Assembly: GCF_017876675.1 (NCBI RefSeq)
Contig: NZ_JAGIOI010000001.1
Coordinates: 3,844,001-3,908,000 of the forward strand
Origin: Arthrobacter stackebrandtii
GTDB taxonomy: Bacteria > Actinomycetota > Actinomycetes > Actinomycetales > Micrococcaceae
DNA: 64,000 nucleotides
Direction: 5' to 3'
The notes beneath the pieces are model-generated. The model made no database searches and was not told where the DNA came from. It saw only the letters and a program-made list of their open reading frames with translations. Positions 28,576 to 38,465 of the stretch are shown here, in pieces. How positions within the stretch are numbered: position 1 is the first letter of the stretch; every line of letters starts with the position of its first letter. A program made the position numbers and the translations under genes.

Positions 28576-29222
28576 TCCGCGGGCGTGCGTTCCGAAGGAC
28601 GCGCGGCAGGCTCGCCCAGGCCGCGGGCGGCGAGGGCCTCGCCCGTGCTCCGCGCGTATGCCACGGTGGCAATGACCACCGGCAGCGACCGGGCCATCAG
28701 GTTGCGCTCCAGGCCGCGGGCACGCGCCGCGTCACGGACGTCGGCGAAGGCGCCGATGACAAACGGAATGCTGCGCAGCATCAGCGCCACCGTCAGGGAA
28801 AACCGTTCCGGGTCGGCCCCGATGCGTTCCAGCGGGCGGACGAGCGAGGCCAGGCCGTCCAGCAGCTCATCCACGGGCGTGGTGGCCGTGAGGATGTTCG
28901 AAGCCAGCACCGTGGCAATGATGGCGGCAATGACCTGCCACGCTACTGCCGGTCCGTGCTGCCACCACTGGTAGGCGGCGATCAGGACCAGAAAAATGAG
29001 CATCAACTTGACCGCCCGCCACAACCTGCCCCACGGCAGCCCGGCCGCGAAATGGGCGCCGACAACGGCGGCGAGGACCGCCGTCGTCGTCCATAAGCCC
29101 GCGGCGACAGACACAAACGGAGAGGCCAGGCACAACACCGCCACCGCAAACAGGGCCGCGGCCTTCAGCCCCAGCCGCATCCGGTGGAAGAAGGAGTCGC
29201 CTGGAATGTAGCCGGCCACCAT
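28572..29222 (-). CDS. bioN: Biotin ECF transporter transmembrane protein BioN (EcfT)
   Basis: The 216-residue protein has about five membrane spans and the two cytosolic Ala-Arg-Gly signatures of EcfT proteins (RDAARARGLERN and GEALAARGLGEP), which couple to the ATPase. I choose the ATG at 29222 (VAGYIPGDSFFHRM fits the family start); the GTG at 29240, overlapping the bioM stop by one base, is possible. It is the last gene of bioY-bioM-bioN and needs BioY for biotin specificity. Confidence 0.88.
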   Translation of the reverse strand: MVAGYIPGDSFFHRMRLGLKAAALFAVAVLCLASPFVSVAAGLWTTTAVLAAVVGAHFAAGLPWGRLWRAVKLMLIFLVLIAAYQWWQHGPAVAWQVIAAIIATVLASNILTATTPVDELLDGLASLVRPLERIGADPERFSLTVALMLRSIPFVIGAFADVRDAARARGLERNLMARSLPVVIATVAYARSTGEALAARGLGEPAARPSERTPAD

Positions 29223-29239
29223 GAACGCATGTCCGCGCA

Positions 29240-29959
29240 CTATCCCACAAGCCTTCGGTAGCGCTCGACCGCTTCCCGGGGCCCGCCGTCGAAGGCAATC
29301 TCCCCGTCATCTACCACCAGGACCCGCTCAAACGTGGCGGCCAGGGCGAGGTCGTGCGTGGACATGATGACCTGCTGCGGCAGGGCTGACAGGCGCTCCA
29401 TCAGCAGCCTGGTGTTGCGCAGGTCCAGGAGGGTGGAGGGCTCGTCGAGGACCAGGATGGAAGGTTCGACGGCGAGCACGGTCGCCAGGGCGGTGAGCTG
29501 GCGTTCTCCGCCGGACAGTTCGTAGATGCTGCTGGCCGCCAGGTGCTCCAGCCCGTAGCCTGCCAGGACCGCCATGGCCGCCTCCCGTCGCTTGGCCTTG
29601 CTGAGCCTGGTGCGGCGCAGCGACAGCTCAACATCCTCAAGCGGCGTGGGCATGACCAGCTGCGACAGCGGGTCGGTGAAGACAAAGCCCACCAAGGAGC
29701 GCACGGCCGAACCCTCGCCATGGGTGCTGCGGCCGTGGACATGGACCGTGCCCGAAGAAGGCAGGACCAGGCCGTTGAGCAGACGCAGCAGTGTTGACTT
29801 GCCGCTGCCGTTGGCGCCGATGACGGCGATGCGGCGCTCATCAAGGGTCAGTGACAGCGGTGAGAGGATGCGCTTGGGTTCGGGGGAGCGGGGGTCGCCG
29901 GATTCGATGCTGACGCCGGCGGCGGACAGGACAATTGAGGGGGTTGCCGGCTGGTTCAC
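29240..29959 (-). CDS. bioM: Biotin ECF transporter ATPase BioM
   Basis: This 239-residue ATPase has Walker [12 protein letters not shown]-loop near [13 protein letters not shown], signature [12 protein letters not shown] and Walker [13 protein letters not shown], as in ECF (CbiO-type) ATPases. The GTG start at 29959 overlaps the bioY stop (GTGA). An open frame that continues about 140 codons upstream is the shadow of bioY and not part of the protein. With BioN and BioY it makes the high-affinity biotin importer. Confidence 0.9.
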   Translation of the reverse strand: MNQPATPSIVLSAAGVSIESGDPRSPEPKRILSPLSLTLDERRIAVIGANGSGKSTLLRLLNGLVLPSSGTVHVHGRSTHGEGSAVRSLVGFVFTDPLSQLVMPTPLEDVELSLRRTRLSKAKRREAAMAVLAGYGLEHLAASSIYELSGGERQLTALATVLAVEPSILVLDEPSTLLDLRNTRLLMERLSALPQQVIMSTHDLALAATFERVLVVDDGEIAFDGGPREAVERYRRLVG

Positions 29960-30579
29960 TTGCGACGACGCACCAGGAGGTCCGGGAACGCGCGGTGCAG
30001 GCTCAGTGCAATGGCCACGGCGATGACGTTCTTGATGATGTCGCCGGGAATGTAGGCAAGGTCCGTCAGCACGGCGACCTGCAGGCCCATCCCACGGACC
30101 ATGAAGCCGGCAATTCCGAAGACGTGGATCACCAGGCCGCCGGCCAGGGCGGCGCCGAAAAGCCCGGCCACGCGCCAGCGGCTGCGCACGGCAAGGGTGG
30201 CCAGGGCGCCCACCACCGCTGCGCCGAAGATGAATCCGATGATGTATCCGGCGGAGGGGCTCGCCAACACGGCGGGGCCTGCGCGGAAGCCGCTGAAGAT
30301 GGGCAGGCCGATGAGCCCGAGCAGGACGTAGAGGCTGACGGCGGCGGTGCCGCGCGAGAATCCGAGCACCAGCCCGCACAGGCTGACCACCAGGGTTTGC
30401 AGTGTGATGGGAACGCCCAGTGCACCGACGTTGATGCCGGGGATGGCCACCGAGGCGGCCATGAGGGCCGCAAACACTGCAATGAGTGAGAGATCCATCG
30501 CATTCCAGCCGCGCCGCCGCCGTGCGGGGGCCGCGGCTGCTGGGGGCCGGTTGCCGTTGCCGGGGTGCGGTTCATTCAT
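29956..30579 (-). CDS. bioY: Biotin transporter substrate-binding protein BioY
   Basis: The 207-residue S component has about six membrane spans. The family's N-terminal part [20 protein letters not shown] and a later segment of the type [18 protein letters not shown] are clear. BioY binds biotin and, with BioM and BioN, imports it. The ATG at 30579 follows AAGGCAGGG; a start 12 codons upstream lacks a ribosome site. The N-terminal Pro/Ala/Arg stretch is long; an internal ATG before [11 protein letters not shown] is another option. The gene is first in the operon. Confidence 0.92.
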   Translation of the reverse strand: MNEPHPGNGNRPPAAAAPARRRRGWNAMDLSLIAVFAALMAASVAIPGINVGALGVPITLQTLVVSLCGLVLGFSRGTAAVSLYVLLGLIGLPIFSGFRAGPAVLASPSAGYIIGFIFGAAVVGALATLAVRSRWRVAGLFGAALAGGLVIHVFGIAGFMVRGMGLQVAVLTDLAYIPGDIIKNVIAVAIALSLHRAFPDLLVRRRK

Positions 30580-30721
30580 GGTGCCGACCCTGCCTTGGGG
30601 ATCTGTTGACGTCATTAAAAGCTGCTTTCATTCGATTCTTCCGCAGTCCGGGATTTTCGCCACTACGGATCGTCGTTAGACTAGCTAGGTTGCGCTCGGT
30701 GTTTCTGCCCAAAATCAGACT

Positions 30722-30734
30722 TGAACACTGTTCA
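30722..30734. promoter_or_regulatory. Palindrome resembling a BioQ operator
   Basis: TGAAC-ACT-GTTCA is a perfect 5-3-5 inverted repeat. It is close to the motif described for the corynebacterial biotin regulator BioQ (TGAAC-N3-GTTAC). It lies in the 185-base divergent region between bioY (143 bases to its start) and the ABC-F gene (31 bases to its start). Which gene it would control is not clear. Confidence 0.4.
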
Positions 30735-30764
30735 GCAATTTCCGCTTATGTGAAAGGTTACACG

Positions 30765-32363
30765 TTGATATCGGTCCAAGACCTTGAGTTACGTGCCGGA
30801 GCGCGCCTGCTCATGGACGAAGTATCATTCCGCATCGACAACGGTGACAAGATCGGTTTGGTGGGCCGCAACGGTGCCGGCAAGACCACGCTGACCCGCG
30901 TCCTTGCGGGCGAAGGCCTGCCCGCAGGCGGGAAGGTGACGCGCACGGGGGAGATCGGCTACCTGCCGCAGGACCCGCGCACCCCAGACATGGAGCAGCT
31001 GGCCAAGGACCGGATCCTGTCTGCACGCGACCTGGACCAGGTCATCACCAAGCTGCGCAAGGCCGAGACCGACATGGCCAGCGAGGACAATGCGGTCCGC
31101 GACAAGGCCATGCGCCGCTACGACCGCCTGGAAATTGAATTCCTTGCCAACGGCGGATACGCCGCCGAGGCCGAGGCTGCCGCCATCTCCTCGAACCTGG
31201 CACTGCCCGAGCGGATCCTGAACCAGCCGCTTAAGACCCTCTCCGGCGGCCAGCGCCGCCGCGTGGAACTGGCCCGCATCCTCTTTTCCGGCGCCCAGAC
31301 CATGCTTCTCGATGAGCCCACCAACCACCTCGACGCGGACTCCATCTCCTGGCTGCGCGACTTCCTCAAGAGCCACCAGGGCGGGCTGATCGTGATCAGC
31401 CACGACACCGAACTGCTGGAAGCCACGGTGAACAAGGTTTACCACCTGGATGCCAACCGCGCCACGATCGACCAGTACAACCTGGGCTGGAAGAAGTACC
31501 TGGCCCAGCGTGAAACCGACGAGCGCGCCCGGCGCCGGGAACGTGCCAACGCCGAGAAGAAGGCCGGCGTCCTCATGGACCAGGCCAACAAGATGCGCGC
31601 GAAGGCCACGAAGGCCGTCGCCGCGCAGAACATGGCCAAGCGCGCCCAAAGGCTCTTGGACGGTTTGGAAGAAGTGCGGGCCCAGGACAAGGTGGCCGCG
31701 CTGCGCTTCCCCGACCCCTCGCCCTGCGGCAAGACCCCGCTCATGGCCGAGGGGCTCAGCAAGTCCTATGGTTCGCTGGAGATCTTCACCGACGTTTCAC
31801 TGGCAATTGACCGCGGCTCCAAGGTTGTCATCCTGGGCCTCAACGGTGCCGGAAAGACCACGCTGCTGCGCATGCTGGCCGGCGTGTCCAAGCCGGACAC
31901 AGGCGAGATCATCCACGGCCACGGCCTGAAAGTCGGCTACTACGCCCAGGAACACGACACCCTGGACGTCACACGCACTGTTTTGGAAAACATGCGGGCC
32001 TCGGCCGGTGACATGAACGACGCGGAAGTGCGCGGCATCCTGGGCTCTTTCCTGTTCTCCGGCGACGACGTCAACAAGCCTGCCGGCGTGCTTTCCGGCG
32101 GCGAGAAGACCCGCCTGGCCCTGGCCACCATTGTGGCCTCCAGCGCCAACGTGCTGCTGCTCGATGAGCCCACCAACAACCTGGACCCCGCCAGCCGTGC
32201 GGAAATCCTGGGCGCCCTGAAGAACTACACGGGCGCAGTTGTCCTGGTCAGCCACGACGAGGGTGCCGTGGAGGCGCTGGATCCGGAACGCGTCGTGCTG
32301 CTGCCCGACGGCGACGAGGACCTCTGGAGCCAGGACTACCTGGACCTGATCACCCTCGCATAG
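30765..32363 (+). CDS. ABC-F family ATPase
   Basis: The 532-residue soluble protein has two ATPase domains in tandem. Walker A is GRNGAGKTTLTRV, then GLNGAGKTTLLRM; signatures are LSGGQRRRVELARI and LSGGEKTRLALATI; between them lies a charged, helical linker (about residues 245-310). ABC-F proteins act on ribosomes in translation control or drug protection. No membrane span is present. The TTG start at 30765 has AAAGG 7 bases before it and gives the family N-terminus ISVQDLELRAGARLL. Its subclass cannot be set by eye. Confidence 0.93.
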   Translation: MISVQDLELRAGARLLMDEVSFRIDNGDKIGLVGRNGAGKTTLTRVLAGEGLPAGGKVTRTGEIGYLPQDPRTPDMEQLAKDRILSARDLDQVITKLRKAETDMASEDNAVRDKAMRRYDRLEIEFLANGGYAAEAEAAAISSNLALPERILNQPLKTLSGGQRRRVELARILFSGAQTMLLDEPTNHLDADSISWLRDFLKSHQGGLIVISHDTELLEATVNKVYHLDANRATIDQYNLGWKKYLAQRETDERARRRERANAEKKAGVLMDQANKMRAKATKAVAAQNMAKRAQRLLDGLEEVRAQDKVAALRFPDPSPCGKTPLMAEGLSKSYGSLEIFTDVSLAIDRGSKVVILGLNGAGKTTLLRMLAGVSKPDTGEIIHGHGLKVGYYAQEHDTLDVTRTVLENMRASAGDMNDAEVRGILGSFLFSGDDVNKPAGVLSGGEKTRLALATIVASSANVLLLDEPTNNLDPASRAEILGALKNYTGAVVLVSHDEGAVEALDPERVVLLPDGDEDLWSQDYLDLITLA

Positions 32364-32422
32364 CTTCCTTGTTGATGGGGGGCGGGCCCAGTGCATGGTC
32401 CTGCCTCCATCCACAGTGTGCG

Positions 32423-32914
32423 TCAGCGGACTGCGGTCTCAGTTGCCCCAGTGCTCTGCAGAAGCTGCCGGTAGCTGATTGACAGCATGGCCTGGTGGCT
32501 TCCGGCTCCGGCCCACAGCACAGGGTACTGTTCAAGGTCGGTGTCGAGGAAGGCGCGAATCGGTTCCCTGTGGCCCATCGGTGCCACCCCGCCCACAGGC
32601 TGGCCCGCATGTTCCAGCACGAATTCCGGCGTGGCGCGGGTGATCTTCGGCAGTCCGTGGTCACGCGCCACTTTTTTGGTGTCGACCTTGCCGGCGCCGC
32701 TGGACAGTATTAGTAGGGGCTCGCCGCCGCACTCAAAAATAAGGCTGTTGGCGATGGCCCCCACCTCGCAGCCAAGTACAGCGGCCGCGGCCGCGGCGGT
32801 GGCCACGGAGTCCGGAACAACCACCACGGTGTCCTCCAGCCCGGCCGCTGCGAGTGCAGCCCGGACGTTTTCAACAACAGGATTGGGAACTTCGGTTTCG
32901 CTGTCCACGCTCAT
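32423..32914 (-). CDS. YbaK/EbsC-type aminoacyl-tRNA deacylase
   Basis: This 163-residue single-domain protein of the YbaK/ProX editing family removes wrongly attached amino acids from tRNA. The family segments EVGAIANSLIFE, SGAGKVDTKKVARDHG with a conserved Lys, TPEFVLEHAGQPVGGVAPMGH and the C-terminal AGAGSHQAMLSIS are clear. It stands alone between a converging ABC-F gene and SURF1. A tandem 54-base duplication lies just before it. Confidence 0.92.
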   Translation of the reverse strand: MSVDSETEVPNPVVENVRAALAAAGLEDTVVVVPDSVATAAAAAAVLGCEVGAIANSLIFECGGEPLLILSSGAGKVDTKKVARDHGLPKITRATPEFVLEHAGQPVGGVAPMGHREPIRAFLDTDLEQYPVLWAGAGSHQAMLSISYRQLLQSTGATETAVR

Positions 32915-32924
32915 GGCCCAAGCC

Positions 32925-33032
32925 TACCGGCCGAGGGCCCCGTTGCGAGCGTGCGAGCAATGGGAGGCCGGCAGGCGCTACCGGCCGAGGGCCCCGTTGC
33001 GAGCTCGCGGGCACTGGGAGGCCGGTGGCCGC
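32925..33032. repeat. Two tandem 54-base units
   Basis: Unit 1 is 32925-32978 and unit 2 is 32979-33032. Both begin TACCGGCCGAGGGCCCCGTT and continue GCGAGC; after that they differ at several positions and again share TGGGAGGCCGG. The array fills the space between the YbaK-type gene and the SURF1 stop. Parts (GGGCCCCGTTGCGAGC) resemble one arm of the palindromic element found after tpiA and sufT. Confidence 0.8.
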
Positions 33033-33041
33033 TGCCCTGTG

Positions 33042-33935
33042 TCAGAAGCCCTGCGCGTCCAGCAGGGCGTCCTCTTCCTCTTCGGCCGTGGGTTTCGCTC
33101 CGGGCTTGCGGACCTTGGTGTGGCGGCGCGGGTGGAATGCGGAGCCGCGGCCGTAGAGCTCGTCCACGGGCACGCCCGACTCGGCGGCCTCCATGGCGTC
33201 GTAGTCGTCGTTGCGCCGCTGCATGCGGGCCGCATAGCCAAAGCCGACGAACGCCAGGATGCCAAAGGCGATCCACTGCAGCGCGTAGCTCAGGTGCGAG
33301 CCCTCATCAATGGACGGCGCGGGGAAAGGTGTGGGGTTCACCGCGGCGGCGGGGGACTCGGTGGCCAGCTGCGCATACGCCCCGGTCTTGATGTCGTACG
33401 GCAGCTGCGCCGCGTATGAGTCGAGGTCGATGGAGGCGATCTGTCCCTCGGGGGCGCCCCGGTCCAGTGCGGGTTCCGGCGGCTTGAGCCGCCCCACCAC
33501 GGTGACTTGACCGGATTCCGGCTGCGGCACGCTGTCCGGGTGGCCCGCCTCCTTGTTGCCGATCGGCAGCCAGCCGCGGTCAACAATGACGGTCTCGCCG
33601 TTGTCGAGCTTCAGCGGCACCAGCACCTCATAGCCGGGGGCGCCGTTGAGGGGCCGGTTGCGCACGATTCGCTGGTCGGCGCTCTGGTAGGTGCCTGTCA
33701 TGCGCACCTGCGTCCATTCCCGGGCGGGGTCCAGTGCATCAAAGTTTCCCGAGATGTCGTTGTAGTCGACAATCTCTCCGGAGTAGTTTTGCTGGATCTT
33801 GGCAATGTTTTCGACGACGGCGTTGCGCCGGTTCATCTGCCAGTTCCCCAGCGCCACGCAGGCTACCGCGAACACGAGCGCCATGGCAAAGTAGCCGATC
33901 CAGCGGCTGGAGAAGAGGAACTTGTAGGTCTTCAT
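33042..33935 (-). CDS. SURF1-family cytochrome oxidase biogenesis protein
   Basis: The 297-residue protein has a membrane span at each end (about residues 10-30 and 215-235) around an extracytoplasmic domain, the SURF1 layout. Family marks are ARWIGYFAMALVFAVACVALG-type start, GxWQMNRR near residue 32, VIVDRGWLP, and a C-terminal span SYALQWIAFGILAFVGF. SURF1 is thought to help insert heme a into cytochrome oxidase subunit I, matching ctaA and ctaB in this window. It is the third gene of a DUF3099-small protein-SURF1 unit, 3 bases after its neighbour. Confidence 0.88.
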   Translation of the reverse strand: MKTYKFLFSSRWIGYFAMALVFAVACVALGNWQMNRRNAVVENIAKIQQNYSGEIVDYNDISGNFDALDPAREWTQVRMTGTYQSADQRIVRNRPLNGAPGYEVLVPLKLDNGETVIVDRGWLPIGNKEAGHPDSVPQPESGQVTVVGRLKPPEPALDRGAPEGQIASIDLDSYAAQLPYDIKTGAYAQLATESPAAAVNPTPFPAPSIDEGSHLSYALQWIAFGILAFVGFGYAARMQRRNDDYDAMEAAESGVPVDELYGRGSAFHPRRHTKVRKPGAKPTAEEEEDALLDAQGF

Positions 33936-33938
33936 GGA

Positions 33939-34197
33939 TTAGGCGGGATCCTCGGGGTTCAGCGGCAGGGCGTCCAGGGGCAGGGTCTCCTTCCACAGGG
34001 ACCGGCCCTTCAAATAGTCTTCCAGCCATGCGACGTGGTCGTCGCAGGCCAGCCAAATCTTTCGGCGATCCGGTGTGTGGATCTTGGGGTTGTTCCACAG
34101 CAGCTGCGTCGTGGCATCGGCGCGGCAGCCCTTGCGGGAACAGACGGGGGATTCGGGACCCTGCGGTGCGCCCGGGTTCCCGCCGCCAGGCAGCATG

Positions 34198-34211
<14 letters not shown>
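33939..34211 (-). CDS. Small Cys-containing protein, function unknown
   Basis: The 90-residue product begins SIFDMLPGGGN and contains CSRKGC followed by ACDDH some 30 residues later, a possible zinc-binding set of three Cys and one His. Conserved-looking LLWNNPKIHTPDRRKIW lies between. I know similar small proteins next to SURF1 in other actinobacteria but no function for them. The ATG overlaps the end of the DUF3099 gene by 14 bases, and SURF1 follows after 3 bases, so a role with the membrane partners is suggested by position only. Confidence 0.8.
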
Positions 34212-35591
<1,380 letters not shown>

Positions 35592-35694
35592 GCCCGCAGC
35601 CGCACACTGTCCCCGCACGTAAGATTCAAGGCAGGACAGCCGCACACTTAGGTGCGGCAACAACCCTGCACGCACAAGATTAAGGAATGCATCA

Positions 35695-36435
35695 ATGGGA
35701 AAGCTTGATGGAAAGACAGCCATTGTTACCGGCTCCTCACGCGGCGTGGGCGCCGACGTGGCCAAGTTCCTGGCCGCAGAAGGCGCCGCCGTGGTGGTCA
35801 ACTACCGGCAGAAGGCACCGCGCGCCAACAAGGTCGTGGCCCAGATCCAGGAGGCAGGCGGCCGCGCCGTCGCCGTGGGCGCGGACCTGACCACCCAGGA
35901 AGGCGTGCAGGCCCTGGTCAGTGCGGCCCTGGAGAACTTTGGCTCCCTGGACCTGGTGGTCCTGAACGCCTCGGGCGGCATGGAAAGCGGCATGGCCCCG
36001 GACTATGCCCTGCAGCTCAACCGCGACGCCCAGGTCAACCTGCTCAACGCCGCCATGCCGGTGCTGCCGGCCGGTGCGCGCGTGGTGTTTGTCACCAGCC
36101 ACCAGGCGCACTTCATTGAAACCGTGCCCACCATGCCCGAGTACGAGCCCGTTGCCAAGAGCAAGCGTGCCGGCGAGGACGCCCTGCGCGCCCTGATCCC
36201 GAACTTGGCCGCCGAGGACATCTCGCTCGTCGTCGTCTCCGGCGACATGATCGAGGGCACCGTCACGGCCACCCTGCTGGACCGTGCCAACCCGGGCGCC
36301 ATCGAAGCCCGCCGTGCCGAGGCCGGCCGGCTGTACTCCGTGGCCGAGTTCGCCGAGGAGATCGCCAAGATGGCCACGGCCGACGTCCCCAGCGGACACA
36401 CCGAATACGTTGGCGGCGCCGACTACTTCAAATAG
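35695..36435 (+). CDS. SDR-family oxidoreductase with Tyr-x6-Lys spacing
   Basis: This 246-residue short-chain dehydrogenase has the classical cofactor loop TGSSRGVGADVA and VVLNASGGMESG in place of the usual NAG motif. The catalytic part reads PEYEPVAKSKRAGEDALR: the residue four before the active Lys is Val, not Tyr, and a Tyr stands seven before it, the spacing of FabI/InhA enoyl reductases. It follows fabG by 103 bases. Function may be enoyl-ACP or enoyl-CoA reduction, but this is inference. TAAGGA precedes the ATG. Confidence 0.8.
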   Translation: MGKLDGKTAIVTGSSRGVGADVAKFLAAEGAAVVVNYRQKAPRANKVVAQIQEAGGRAVAVGADLTTQEGVQALVSAALENFGSLDLVVLNASGGMESGMAPDYALQLNRDAQVNLLNAAMPVLPAGARVVFVTSHQAHFIETVPTMPEYEPVAKSKRAGEDALRALIPNLAAEDISLVVVSGDMIEGTVTATLLDRANPGAIEARRAEAGRLYSVAEFAEEIAKMATADVPSGHTEYVGGADYFK

Positions 36436-36480
36436 GCCTGTCCAAGTTGCCCCGACCCAACAGTCCCGGCCGGCTTTAAG

Positions 36481-36535
36481 GTGCGACGGCGGATGGTTGC
36501 CTTTCCCATGGGAAGGAAGCCATCCGCCGTCGTAC
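36481..36535. terminator. Bidirectional terminator between the SDR gene and serB
   Basis: A 16-bp stem with one G-T pair (36481-36496 with 36520-36535) encloses a second small stem CCTTTCCC/GGGAAGG in its loop. CTTTAA flanks it on both strands. It separates two converging genes. Confidence 0.7.
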
Positions 36536-36567
36536 TTTAAGCGGTTGCGGGCGGGCCGCCGGGCGGA

Positions 36568-37482
36568 CTAGATGTTCGCCAGGGCCAGCGCCACGTCAAG
36601 GTTGGGGATGTTGATCTGGGCGTCGGCCACGGCCCGTACTGCAGGCTTGGCGTTGAAGGCCACGCCCAGTGCGGCGGCGGCCATCATGTCGAGGTCGTTG
36701 GCGCCGTCGCCGAGGGCCATCGTGGCCGTTTCGGAAATGCCGGCCTCGGCGCTCCAGGCTCGCAGCTGCACGGCCTTCGCGGCCCTGTCCACCACAGCCC
36801 CGCTGACCTTGCCGGTCAGTACGCCGTCAATAATTTCAAGGTCGTTCGCCAGTGCATGGTCCAGGCCCAGCCGCTCGGCCAGCGGCGCCAGGATCTGCGA
36901 GAAGCCGCCCGACACCGCGCACACCACGTGCCCGGCCGCCTTCGCCTCGGTGACGAGCCGCTCGGCCCCGACCGACATCTTGATCTTGGCGCCCACCTCG
37001 GCAAGGACGCTTTCAGGCAGCCCCGCCAGCGTTGCCACGCGGTGGTGCAGGCTTTCGGCAAAGTCCAGTTCCCCGCGCATGGCCGCCTCTGTGACCTTGG
37101 CCACTTCGGCCTCTGTCCCGGCGTGGGCCGCCAGCAGTTCGATGACTTCCTGCTGGATCAGCGTCGAATCCACGTCCATGATGATGAACTTGCGCCCCGC
37201 CTGCCGCAGGGAGTCCGGCACGACGGCGGTGCTGACGCCATCTTCCGCTGCATCTGCCAGTGCTGTGCGGAGCCGGGTCAGGCGGGCCGCATACTGGGCC
37301 TCGCTGGTACCGCTGGGGTTCAGTGAGCCCAGCTCAAGGATTGCGGCATCGAAGCCGGGGTGGTTCTCCACACGCTCCGAGGCGATCCTGTAGCCGTGGT
37401 CGGCCAGGACTGTACGCACCTTGTCGAGGGCTGCGGGGGAGAGTGTTTGGCCATAGCTGACTGCGGTAAGTGTGGAGGGCAT
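36568..37482 (-). CDS. serB: Phosphoserine phosphatase SerB
   Basis: The 304-residue protein removes phosphate from O-phosphoserine, the last step of serine synthesis. The HAD-superfamily nucleophile lies in IIMDVDSTLIQQEVIE, motif II in CAVSGGFSQIL, the Lys in VVDRAAKAVQLR and motif IV in ALGDGANDLDMM. The N-terminal 100 residues have an ACT-like fold typical of longer SerB. I choose the ATG at 37482; another, three codons earlier, is equally open. It is divergent from the ABC ATPase gene. Confidence 0.94.
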   Translation of the reverse strand: MPSTLTAVSYGQTLSPAALDKVRTVLADHGYRIASERVENHPGFDAAILELGSLNPSGTSEAQYAARLTRLRTALADAAEDGVSTAVVPDSLRQAGRKFIIMDVDSTLIQQEVIELLAAHAGTEAEVAKVTEAAMRGELDFAESLHHRVATLAGLPESVLAEVGAKIKMSVGAERLVTEAKAAGHVVCAVSGGFSQILAPLAERLGLDHALANDLEIIDGVLTGKVSGAVVDRAAKAVQLRAWSAEAGISETATMALGDGANDLDMMAAAALGVAFNAKPAVRAVADAQINIPNLDVALALANI

Positions 37483-37657
37483 GAGTAGCATTCTAGCGAA
37501 TTCACGGCCGGGCCCGGTCCCGCGGCGCCACGCGGCGTCATCATCTGCGGCCTCCGCGCCGCACCTGGGGACGGGCCTGCTGCGCCGTCCCGCTGCCCTG
37601 GCGCAGCGGGCGCGCTGGTTAGCGCTGGCCGCCCCTCGTGTCATAGGCTCTTGGCTT

Positions 37658-38443
37658 ATGAGTGAAGTTTTGGGTTTGGCCGGTGTCAGCGTAGTCCGCG
37701 GCACCAAAACACTGTTGAACAACATCGACTGGCGCGTCACCGAAGGCGAACGCTGGGTGGTCCTTGGCCCCAACGGCGCCGGCAAGTCCACGCTGCTGCA
37801 GATCGCCGGTGCCCGCATGCACCCCACCCGCGGCGTGGCCGGCATTCTCGACGAGGTCATGGGCGCCGTGGACGTCTTTGAACTGCGCCCCCGCATCGGC
37901 CTGGCCTCCGCCGCCCTGGCCCACCAGATCCCCGAGCACGAAAAGGTGCTCAACGTGGTGGTCACCGCCTCCTACGGGGTCACAGGGCGCTGGCGCGAGG
38001 ACTATGAGCGCGACGACGAGCGCCGCGCCTTTGGCCTGCTGGAGGAGTGGGGTGTGTCCACGTTCTTCAACCGCCCCTTCGCTTCCTTGAGCGACGGCGA
38101 ACGCAAGCGGGTGCAGATCGCCCGGGCCCTCATGAGCGACCCCGAACTGCTGCTCCTGGACGAGCCCGGTGCCGGGCTGGACCTGGCCGGCCGCGAAGGC
38201 CTGGTCAAGCGCCTGAGCGAGCTCGCCGCGGACCCCTTCGCGCCCAGCACGGTCCTGGTCACCCACCACCTGGAGGAAATCCCGCCGGGATTCACCCACG
38301 CACTCCTGCTGCGCGACGGCGGCGTCGTGGCCCAGGGCCCCATCGCGGACGTCCTGACGGAGGAAAACCTCTCCGCCACCTTCGGCCTGCCCCTGTCAGT
38401 CTCAAGCACCGCGGGCCGGTACACGGCCACGGCACGCAACTAG
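37658..38443 (+). CDS. Stand-alone ABC ATP-binding protein
   Basis: This 261-residue ATPase has Walker A GPNGAGKSTLLQ, signature SLSDGERKRVQIARAL (Asp in place of the usual Gly) and Walker B LLLLDEPGAGLD. It resembles YlmA/MolC-like ATPases often found without a permease gene. No membrane partner lies next to it. The ATG at 37658 has no ribosome site, and a CATAGGCT lies about 8 to 15 bases upstream, so the mRNA may be leaderless. Function unknown. Confidence 0.85.
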   Translation: MSEVLGLAGVSVVRGTKTLLNNIDWRVTEGERWVVLGPNGAGKSTLLQIAGARMHPTRGVAGILDEVMGAVDVFELRPRIGLASAALAHQIPEHEKVLNVVVTASYGVTGRWREDYERDDERRAFGLLEEWGVSTFFNRPFASLSDGERKRVQIARALMSDPELLLLDEPGAGLDLAGREGLVKRLSELAADPFAPSTVLVTHHLEEIPPGFTHALLLRDGGVVAQGPIADVLTEENLSATFGLPLSVSSTAGRYTATARN

Positions 38444-38465
38444 CCGCCGCGCGCCCCCGCCGCAC

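Noticed and set aside
29960-30379. Upstream extension of BioM
   Set aside because: The extra codons are an Arg-rich shadow of bioY in another frame; the GTGA overlap at 29956-29959 marks the start.
30486-30764. Upstream extension of the ABC-F protein by 93 codons
   Set aside because: It overlaps the start of bioY and has no homologous sequence; the TTG at 30765 has a good ribosome site and the family N-terminus.
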